DNA from: Accumulibacter sp.
Lineage (GTDB): Bacteria; Pseudomonadota; Gammaproteobacteria; Burkholderiales; Rhodocyclaceae
Reading direction: 5' to 3'
DNA: 13,370 nt
NCBI GenBank assembly: GCA_003538495.1
Contig: DPSD01000594.1
Coordinates: forward strand, 1 to 13,370
Positions within the stretch are counted from its first letter, which is position 1; every line of letters starts with the position of its first letter. A program made the position numbers and the translations under genes. The notes under the pieces were generated by a model, which was given only the letters and a program-made list of their open reading frames with translations, did not search any database and was not told where the DNA came from. Positions 1-5,784 of this stretch are shown here, in pieces.

Positions 1-370
1 TCGTTCAGGCTCATACCACATTGGACAAGGCTAACTCGGGTGAACGGTCGTCGGAAAAGACTTGTCCTGACTGGCAACTATCGCAGTGATCGACGGGTCG
101 TTTGGGCAGTACGCGCTCGCGGTTCGACGGGGTGGTGCATGCTTTCCACCAGTTGACCAACTACAATCACCCTCTACTGGCGACAGCAGTTTGTCGGCAG
201 GGATGCGATAACTGAACCGGCTGTTGTGTTCTGCGCTTCAACCGCCGTCATGGTGAGGCAGAACATCTTCTTCAGGGGTGCTATTCGTAAGCCCGAAGCA
301 AGTGCATCAATAGCGGCAGGAAGCTCATCACCCAGAACGCCCACGAGCGACGTCATCACGGCGAGGCCCG
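1..370. other. No recognisable gene; left flank of the antiporter operon
   Basis: No frame in this stretch gives a protein I recognise. Open frames are short and their codon use is less GC-biased at third positions than in the genes to the right. A minus-strand frame of 71 codons (174-389) is open but has no family I can name and overlaps the next ORF. A TACAAT box at 162-167 could be a -10 element, but no good -35 lies 16-18 bases upstream, so I do not call a promoter. The operon promoter is probably in this stretch or to the left of the window. Confidence 0.5.
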
Positions 371-526
371 ATGGTACACTCGAACGCATTCACTGGCCTG
401 GTGCGGGTTGTGCCGCTCAGCGTGCACCTACTGGCGCCGGCCATCAGCAACTTCAAGGACAGCGTGATCCTCCTGACTTTCGCGCTCGGCGTTCTCGGTC
501 GCTCAGCCGGCTTCCCCAAACCATGA
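371..526 (+). CDS. Small membrane ORF of unknown function, coupled to mnhE
   Basis: This is an open frame of 51 residues that I do not recognise. GAGG at 363-366 lies four bases before the ATG, an acceptable ribosome binding site. The product has two hydrophobic stretches (about residues 7-25 and 30-46) separated by a short polar SNFKDS segment, so it may be a two-helix membrane protein. Third codon positions are strongly GC-rich (roughly four in five), as in the genes downstream. The stop overlaps the mnhE start as ATGA, the same junction used through the operon, and mnhE has no Shine-Dalgarno of its own, so translation here would explain how mnhE is started. It could instead be the C-terminal remnant of a larger permease: the frame stays open upstream only to a TAG at 311. 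Translation is inferred, not shown. Confidence 0.4.
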   Translation: MVHSNAFTGLVRVVPLSVHLLAPAISNFKDSVILLTFALGVLGRSAGFPKP

Positions 527-1035
527 AGAGCGCTCGGCATACGGCGCCCATCCATCTGGCAGAGTCATTGCTCCTGCGCGCCGGGGTGATCGCCACGCTG
601 TGGTGGATTCTGGCCGAAGGCAGTTTCCTTGCCTGGGGCGTCGGCCTGGCGAGCATCGTTCTGGCCCTGATCGTGAGCCTGGTATTGCTACCGCCTGCCC
701 CGTCGCGGCTCTCCCTGCTCGGAGCGGCAAGCTTTCTCGGGTTTTTTTTGCTGCAATCCTTCAGCGGCGGCGTCCAGGTAGCGCGCATGGCACTGCGCCC
801 CCGCCCTGATCTGCGCCCGGCCGTGCTCGATATTCCACTGCGCCTTCCCGAGGGCGGCGCGCGGATCTTGCTGGCCGCCACCTTGAACCTGCTGCCCGGC
901 ACGCTCAGCGCAGGCCTGGAGGGCGGGCATTTGCGCATGCACGTGCTCGACCAACGCTTCCCGGCGGAATCGGCAGTGCGCGCGGTCGAAACGCGCATCG
1001 CCCGCCTGCTGAGTTTGTCCATGCAGGCCGCATGA
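523..1035 (+). CDS. mnhE: Mrp/Mnh cation:proton antiporter subunit E
   Basis: Subunit E of the multi-subunit Mrp/Mnh antiporter, an inner-membrane complex that exchanges Na+ (in some systems K+) for protons. The 170-residue product is close to the usual family length of about 160. It has hydrophobic segments at about residues 18-56 and 64-80, then a soluble C-terminal half. The family signature near residues 117-143 is clear: LLPGTLSA, a short acidic turn, then LRMHVLD. The frame stays open to 226, but that extension is Arg/Pro-rich and unlike MnhE, so ATG 523 is preferred; it also gives the ATGA overlap with the upstream small ORF. No good Shine-Dalgarno precedes it, which suggests translational coupling. 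It overlaps mnhF by four bases. Confidence 0.88.
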   Translation: MKSARHTAPIHLAESLLLRAGVIATLWWILAEGSFLAWGVGLASIVLALIVSLVLLPPAPSRLSLLGAASFLGFFLLQSFSGGVQVARMALRPRPDLRPAVLDIPLRLPEGGARILLAATLNLLPGTLSAGLEGGHLRMHVLDQRFPAESAVRAVETRIARLLSLSMQAA

Positions 1036-1304
1036 CCGAGCTTTGCCTGATTCTGGCCGGATTCCTGCTCGTCAATCTGCTGGCGGCATTATGGCGCGTC
1101 GCACGCGGCCCAACGCCCGCCGACCGCCTGCTGGCTGCGTTGCTCTTCGGCACCGTCGGTGTCGCAATTCTGTTGCTGCTGGCCTTTGCCGGAGGCGAAG
1201 CGGCGCTGGTCGACGCCGCCCTGCTGCTGGCCCTCCTGGCGCTGATCACCGGCGCCGCCTTTGCTCACCGGATCTGGCGGGAAGGGCAGGATGGACATTC
1301 TTGA
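1032..1304 (+). CDS. mnhF: Mrp/Mnh antiporter subunit F
   Basis: Subunit F of the Mrp/Mnh antiporter, a small three-helix membrane protein. The 90-residue length is normal. After the first helix (about residues 4-24) it has the family motif RGPTPADRLLA (residues 25-35), then a second helix and the VDAALLLALLALI segment carrying the conserved acidic residue in the third helix. It starts in an ATGA overlap with mnhE and runs 14 bases into mnhG. By homology with archaeal Mbh modules it corresponds to MbhB. It is expected to help form the cation path with E and G, but that role comes from the family and is not visible in the sequence. Confidence 0.9.
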   Translation: MTELCLILAGFLLVNLLAALWRVARGPTPADRLLAALLFGTVGVAILLLLAFAGGEAALVDAALLLALLALITGAAFAHRIWREGQDGHS

Positions 1305-1605
1305 GCTGGCGAGCGCGCTGCTCCTGATCATCGGCGCTGCCTTCTTCCTCGCCGGCACGATCGGTCTGCTGCGCTTTCCCGACGTGTATACCCGGCTGCA
1401 TGCCTTGGCCAAGGCGGACAATCTGGGCCTTGGTTTCACGGTGTTTGGCTTGCTACTGCAGGCTCCCGGTGTCGCCGCCGGATTGAAGCTGATCCTGGTC
1501 TGGCTGCTGGCCCTGGCCGCCAGCGCCACCCTGAGCTACCTGATTGCGCGCCGCGCCTTGGCCAAGGGAATCGTGCCCTGGAAGTCAGAGGAAGGCGAGC
1601 GATGA
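1291..1605 (+). CDS. mnhG: Mrp/Mnh antiporter subunit G
   Basis: Subunit G of the Mrp/Mnh antiporter. The 104-residue, three-helix product carries the diagnostic family stretch at about residues 25-46: GLLRFPDVYTRLHALAKADN, followed by LG. The frame is open from a TTG at 1261, but ATG 1291 is chosen because GAAGGG (1281-1286) sits just upstream and the added residues would be a polar Gly-rich tail foreign to the family. This start gives a 14-base overlap with mnhF. The C-terminus is short and charged (KSEEGER). It corresponds to MbhC of archaeal membrane-bound hydrogenases. Confidence 0.9.
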   Translation: MDILELASALLLIIGAAFFLAGTIGLLRFPDVYTRLHALAKADNLGLGFTVFGLLLQAPGVAAGLKLILVWLLALAASATLSYLIARRALAKGIVPWKSEEGER

Positions 1606-1850
1606 TCTTCGATCTGCTGCTGGTGACTGCCCTGCTCGTGAGTGCCGTGCACGCGCTGAGCACGCCGGACCTGTTTCGCGCCGTCGTGCTGTTCATCGTC
1701 TTCGGCCTGCTCATGGCACTGGCCTGGGCGCGGCTGAACGCCCCCGACATCGCGCTCGCCGAGGCGGCCATCGGCGCCGCCTTGACCGGTGCGCTGCTGC
1801 TCGACGCCCTCGGCCATCTGCATCAGAAACGGCGCGAGCGATCGCCATGA
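1602..1850 (+). CDS. MbhD-like (DUF4040) subunit, a detached piece of MrpA
   Basis: A membrane protein of 82 residues with two or three helices. Residues 46-66 contain the DUF4040/MbhD signature: LNAPDIALAEAAIGAALTGA, with the conserved acidic Asp49 and Glu54. In standard seven-gene Mrp operons this segment is part of the C-terminal region of the large MrpA subunit; in archaeal Mbh and related complexes it is the free-standing MbhD. Here it is free-standing. It is joined by ATGA overlaps to mnhG before it and to the fused subunit after it. The acidic residues in the membrane are thought to belong to the proton or Na+ path in homologues; that is family knowledge. Confidence 0.85.
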   Translation: MIFDLLLVTALLVSAVHALSTPDLFRAVVLFIVFGLLMALAWARLNAPDIALAEAAIGAALTGALLLDALGHLHQKRRERSP

Positions 1851-2524
1851 AGACCCTGTTGGTGGCCAGTGTCTTTGTCCTGGCCGGCGTCCTCGGCCTG
1901 GCGCTTGGCTGGTCGATGCTGGATCTGCCGGCGACTGCCGTAAAGCTGCCGGTAGAGGTCAAGGCGCAGCTCGCGGTGAGTGGCGTAGCGCACCCGGTAA
2001 CCGCCGTACTGCTCAACTTTCGTGGCTACGATACCTTGCTCGAGATCGCCGTGTTACTGCTCGCGTTGTTGGCTATCCTGGCTCTGCCGCAAGCGACTTC
2101 CAGCGTAGAACGATGTCCGGCGTCTGCGAATCGGATGAATCCGATGCTGCAAACCGTGGCCCGACTGTTGGTACCACTCATGGTGCTGGTCGCAGGCTAC
2201 GTGCTGTGGGCGGGAGCATACCGGCCAGGCGGCGCCTTCCAGGCCGGCGCGGTACTGGCCGGCGCGGGAGTGCTGCTGCACCTGGCAGGCCTGCTGCCAC
2301 CTTGGACATCGCCCGGACGCGCCTTGCGCGTCGGGCTCGCGTTCGGCTTGCTGGTCTTTATCGCCGTCGCCGCGGCGGTCATGCTGCAAGGCACTCTGCT
2401 GCAGTATCCGCCCGCCTGGGCCGGCGCTCTGATCCTGCTGATCGAAGCCGGCCTGACGGTTTCGCTTGCGCTCGTACTGGCCGGGCTATACCTCGCGCTG
2501 ACCGACACGAGCGTTCAACAATGA
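1847..2524 (+). CDS. mnhB: Fused MbhE-like + MrpB antiporter subunit
   Basis: A two-part protein of 225 residues, longer than a plain MnhB (about 140). Residues 1-80 resemble MbhE, the last part of MrpA: an N-terminal helix, a loop, then the signature VLLNFRGYDTLLEIAVLLLALLA (positions 54-76) with Arg59, Asp62 and Glu66. A polar linker (about 81-99, PQATSSVERC and on) leads to an MnhB domain from about residue 100: four helices with the family motif YRPGGAFQAGAVLAGA (125-140). The start overlaps the MbhD-like stop as ATGA. An internal ATG at residue 97 could start a free-standing MnhB, but no stop separates the two domains, so a single polypeptide is the simplest reading. The frame extends upstream inside other genes, and that part is not coding. 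Confidence 0.87.
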   Translation: MKTLLVASVFVLAGVLGLALGWSMLDLPATAVKLPVEVKAQLAVSGVAHPVTAVLLNFRGYDTLLEIAVLLLALLAILALPQATSSVERCPASANRMNPMLQTVARLLVPLMVLVAGYVLWAGAYRPGGAFQAGAVLAGAGVLLHLAGLLPPWTSPGRALRVGLAFGLLVFIAVAAAVMLQGTLLQYPPAWAGALILLIEAGLTVSLALVLAGLYLALTDTSVQQ

Positions 2525-2841
2525 GCGCCGCCCTGCTCTACGCCCTTGCCGGCGTCGCGCTGTTCGTCATCGGAGTAGCCGCTCTGATCCTGCAGGCGCA
2601 TCTCCTGCGCAAGATCCTCGCCTTCAACGTCATGGGCAGCGGTGTTTTCCTGGTGCTGGTGGGCTTTGGTCAGCGCTCCGGCGTACCCGACCCGGTGCCG
2701 CAGGCGATGGTGCTGACCGGCATTGTCGTCGCCCTCGCCGCCACCGCTTTGGCTTTGGCCCTGGCACGTCGGCTGCTCGATTTGAACGGCGAAATGCGAC
2801 TGCCGGAAGAAGAGATCGTCAGAGACCGGCTGGATGTTTGA
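2521..2841 (+). CDS. mnhC: Mrp/Mnh antiporter subunit C (NuoK-like)
   Basis: Subunit C of the Mrp/Mnh antiporter, homologous to complex I NuoK. The product has 106 residues and three helices. The conserved segment at about residues 58-82 reads DPVPQAMVLTGIVVALAATA and continues LALAL, which is diagnostic for MrpC/MbhG. A short charged C-terminal tail follows (RLPEEEIVRDRLDV). It starts in an ATGA overlap with the fused subunit and runs eight bases into mnhD. In the complex it is expected to sit between the small subunits and the large D-type channel subunits. Confidence 0.92.
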   Translation: MSAALLYALAGVALFVIGVAALILQAHLLRKILAFNVMGSGVFLVLVGFGQRSGVPDPVPQAMVLTGIVVALAATALALALARRLLDLNGEMRLPEEEIVRDRLDV

Positions 2842-4276
2842 CCCCCTTCCCTGGCTGATTCTCCTGCCGCTGACCTGGGCGACGCTGGCCTTCGTACAAG
2901 GACCAGAGCGTGGTGGCCGGCTGGCGGTGGCGGGGCTGGCACTGCAAGTCGCCCTGGCCGCGACACTGGCGCAGCAGATCGTCACTGGCGGAGAACGGGT
3001 GCTCGCCGTCGGCGGCTGGGGCGCGCCGCTGGGCATCGATCTTGCGGTCGATGGACTGAGCATGGTGATGCTCGTGCTCACCCAGGGGGTGGCCTTGCCG
3101 CTCGCTTTCTATGCGCGCTGCTACTTTGCCGGCCATGCCGGCTCACAGCGCTACTTCTGGCCACTTACCGGCTATCTACTGGCGGCCATGAACGCGCTCT
3201 TCCTGTCTGCCGACGTGTTCAATATCTACGTCACCCTGGAGTTGCTCAGCCTGGCGGCGGTGGGGCTGGTTGCGCTGCCCGGCGGCGCGGGGCCTGTCTC
3301 GGCAGCGATGCGCTACCTGCTGGCCACCCTGCTCGGCTCCGCTGCCTATCTCCTGGGGGTCGCGCTTCTCTATGGCGTATATGGCAGTGTGTCGCTGCCC
3401 GCACTGGCCTCCCTGGTCGGTGCCGACGCACCGCTTGCGGTGTCGCTGGCGGCGGCGCTGATGCTGCTCGGTCTGATGCTCAAGACGGCGCTCTTCCCCT
3501 TCCATTTCTGGCTGCCGCCGGCGCACGGCGGGGCGCCGGCACCGGTGTCGGCGCTGCTCTCCGCACTGGTGATCAAGGCCTCGTTCTACCTCATTCTGCG
3601 CCTGTGGTTCGACCTATTTGCGCCGATCACCAGCGTCCTGGCGGCGCAGCTGGTGGGTGGTCTGGGTGCCGGCGCGGTCCTTTGGGGTTCTCTCCTGGCG
3701 CTGCGGCAGACGCAGCTGAAAATGCTGGTCGCCTACTCCACCGTGGCCCAGGTGGGCTATCTGTTCCTGCTCCTGCCGCTGACCACGGGGACCACGGCGG
3801 AGGTGACCGCGAGCGCCTGGCAAGGCGGTGTGCTGCAAGTGGTCGCGCACGGGCTGGCGAAGGCGGCGATGTTCGCCGCGGCCGGGGCGATGATCACGGC
3901 CACCGGGCGCAATGAGATCGCCGGCATCGCCGGCGTTGCGACGCGCCTGCCACTCACCCTGTTCAGCTTCGCGCTCGCCAGTGTGACCATTATGGGCCTG
4001 CCGCCGTCGGGTGGCTTTGCGGCGAAATGGCTATTGCTGGGCGCGGCGCTGGCGAGCGGACAATGGTGGTGGATCGTGGTGATGGTGGCGGGCGGCCTGC
4101 TATCGGCGGCCTACGTCTTCAAGGTGCTGCGCCAGGCCTTTCTGCCGGTAGACGCTGCAACCGATTTCAAGGTCTTGCCGCGAATGCTGGAATGGCCGGT
4201 TTTCCTGCTCGCGCTGGCCAGCCTGTTGCTTGGATTGACCGCCAGCGAGCTGTTGCACCTGCTGGACGCGGCATGA
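2834..4276 (+). CDS. mnhD: Mrp/Mnh antiporter subunit D (D1), proton-channel subunit
   Basis: A large proton-conducting subunit of the NuoL/M/N family (Proton_antipo_M), 480 residues and about 14 membrane helices, the usual MrpD length. All charged residues of the proton path can be assigned by position: Glu136 in TM5 (IYVTLELLSL), Lys217 in TM7 (GLMLKTALFPFHFWLP), Lys248 in TM8 (ALVIKAS), His339 and Lys343 (VAHGLAK) and Lys398 in TM12 (PPSGGFAAKW). The motif HGGAPAPVSALLSA (231-244) is a family hallmark. Following mnhC, and with an intact set, this is the best candidate for the true MrpD/MbhH. It overlaps mnhC by eight bases and D2 by four. Confidence 0.93.
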   Translation: MFDPLPWLILLPLTWATLAFVQGPERGGRLAVAGLALQVALAATLAQQIVTGGERVLAVGGWGAPLGIDLAVDGLSMVMLVLTQGVALPLAFYARCYFAGHAGSQRYFWPLTGYLLAAMNALFLSADVFNIYVTLELLSLAAVGLVALPGGAGPVSAAMRYLLATLLGSAAYLLGVALLYGVYGSVSLPALASLVGADAPLAVSLAAALMLLGLMLKTALFPFHFWLPPAHGGAPAPVSALLSALVIKASFYLILRLWFDLFAPITSVLAAQLVGGLGAGAVLWGSLLALRQTQLKMLVAYSTVAQVGYLFLLLPLTTGTTAEVTASAWQGGVLQVVAHGLAKAAMFAAAGAMITATGRNEIAGIAGVATRLPLTLFSFALASVTIMGLPPSGGFAAKWLLLGAALASGQWWWIVVMVAGGLLSAAYVFKVLRQAFLPVDAATDFKVLPRMLEWPVFLLALASLLLGLTASELLHLLDAA

Positions 4277-5784
4277 GTCTGCACGCAACCCTCCCCTTGC
4301 TGGTACTCGCCAGCTCGCTGCTCTCGGGGCTGATCGTTTTCTTCGTAGCCGAAGAACGGCACCGCCTGCGCAGCATGGTCAACCTGGTCGGTGCCAGCCT
4401 GAAGCTGATCCTTGTTGCTTATATGCTGCGCGGCGTATTGCACGGCGAGGAATTCGCCTTTCGTCATTCCATCTTGCCCAATCTGGATCTGCTCTTGGTG
4501 GCCGATGCGCTGGCCATGTTCTTCATCACCCTGTCGGCGGCGCTCTGGTTCCTGACCACGCTCTACGCCATTGGCTACCTGGAAGGCTCGCCGCGGCGCA
4601 GCCGTTTCTTCGGCTTCTTCAGCCTCTGCGTCACTGCCACCGCCGGGGTGGCGATGGCGGGGAACCTGTTCAGCTTCTTCGTTTTCTACGAACTCCTGAC
4701 CCTGGTCACCTATCCGCTGGTAGTCCATCGCGGTAGCGAGCAGTCGATGCGCGCGGGGCATGTATACCTCACTTACACGCTTGGCGGTGGCGCGCTGCTG
4801 CTGATCGGCATGCTCTGGCTGTACGGTCTGGCCGGACAGGTGGAGTTCACCCAGGGCGGCGTGCTGGCTGCTCTCGGTCCGGAACATGCCGGCCAATTGC
4901 GGCTCATCTTCCTTTTGCTCATCGCCGGTCTGGGGGTCAAGGCGGCCCTGGTTCCCCTACATGGCTGGCTTCCCCAGGCGATGGTTGCGCCGGCGCCGGT
5001 GTCGGCGCTGCTGCACGCCGTCGCCGTGGTAAAAGCGGGCGCCTTCGGCATCCTGCGGGTGGTGTACGAAATTTATGGCGTCGAGTTCGCGCAATCGCTA
5101 TCGCTGCTGCTACCGCTGGCAGTCGCCGCCTCGATCACCATCATCTGGGGGTCGCTGCGCGCGCTTTTTCAGGACGATCTCAAGCGGCGCCTGGCTTTTT
5201 CCACGGTCAGCCAGGTGTCCTACATCGCCCTCGGAGCGGCCCTATTCGGACCGGTTGGAACCGTCGGCGGCGTTCTCCACCTAGTGCATCAGGGAATCAT
5301 GAAGATCACCTTGTTCTTCTGCGCAGGCAACTATGCCGAGACGCTCGGCATCCACAAGATCAGCGAAATGGATGGTGTCGGGCGGCGCATGCCCTGGACC
5401 ACCGTCGCCTTCACCATTGGCGCCTTCGGCCTGATCGGCCTGCCGCCCCTCGCTGGCTTCATCAGCAAATGGTATCTGGGTCTCGGCGCACTGGAGGCGC
5501 ACATGCCCTGGGTGCTGGCGGTGCTGCTGGCATCAAGCCTGCTCAATGCGGCCTACTTTTTGCCGGTTCTGCAACGTGCCTGGTTCCGGCCGCAGGCAAC
5601 AGACTGGCCAGACGAGCACATACCAATGCGAAATGGACTCGAGACCGCCGGACTGCTGCTCATTCCACCACTCGTCACCGCCGCAGCCACCGTGCTGATG
5701 GGCCTGTTGGCCGGCAGCGCGCTTTCGCCTCTGACCTGGGCCAAGCTGATCGCCACCCGTGAATATCTGCTTTGGCTACCCTGA
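4273..5784 (+). CDS. Second NuoL/M-like proton-channel subunit (D2)
   Basis: A second subunit of the Proton_antipo_M family, 503 residues and about 14 helices. The conserved residues are complete: Glu140 in TM5 (FFVFYELLTL), Lys223 and His230 in TM7 (GVKAALVPLHGWLP), Lys254 in TM8 (AVVKAG), His339 and Lys344 (HQGIMK) and Lys399 in TM12 (PPLAGFISKW). ATG 4273 is chosen because it gives the operon's ATGA overlap with D1; the frame runs further upstream inside D1, but that part is out-of-frame shadow. It differs clearly from D1, so it is an old paralogue and not a recent duplication. It may take the place of the NuoL-like half of MrpA or work as an extra pump unit. Databases would probably call it MnhD or proton-conducting membrane transporter. 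Confidence 0.9.
   Translation: MSLHATLPLLVLASSLLSGLIVFFVAEERHRLRSMVNLVGASLKLILVAYMLRGVLHGEEFAFRHSILPNLDLLLVADALAMFFITLSAALWFLTTLYAIGYLEGSPRRSRFFGFFSLCVTATAGVAMAGNLFSFFVFYELLTLVTYPLVVHRGSEQSMRAGHVYLTYTLGGGALLLIGMLWLYGLAGQVEFTQGGVLAALGPEHAGQLRLIFLLLIAGLGVKAALVPLHGWLPQAMVAPAPVSALLHAVAVVKAGAFGILRVVYEIYGVEFAQSLSLLLPLAVAASITIIWGSLRALFQDDLKRRLAFSTVSQVSYIALGAALFGPVGTVGGVLHLVHQGIMKITLFFCAGNYAETLGIHKISEMDGVGRRMPWTTVAFTIGAFGLIGLPPLAGFISKWYLGLGALEAHMPWVLAVLLASSLLNAAYFLPVLQRAWFRPQATDWPDEHIPMRNGLETAGLLLIPPLVTAAATVLMGLLAGSALSPLTWAKLIATREYLLWLP

Noticed and set aside
174..389. Minus-strand 71-codon frame
   Set aside because: Parts look protein-like, but I recognise no family, see no ribosome binding site and it overlaps the better-supported ORF at 371-526.
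226..522. A 99-residue N-terminal extension of MnhE in the same frame
   Set aside because: The extension is Arg/Pro/Ser-rich, has no counterpart in the family and would remove the ATGA junction. MnhE begins at 523.
1544..1846. Extension of the fused MnhB frame to the left, 101 codons
   Set aside because: It lies out of frame inside mnhG and the MbhD-like gene, and reads as Arg/Ala-rich shadow sequence.
4111..4896. Minus-strand 261-codon frame opposite D1/D2
   Set aside because: Gln/Glu/Arg-rich translation typical of the antisense of membrane-protein genes; no start signal or family.
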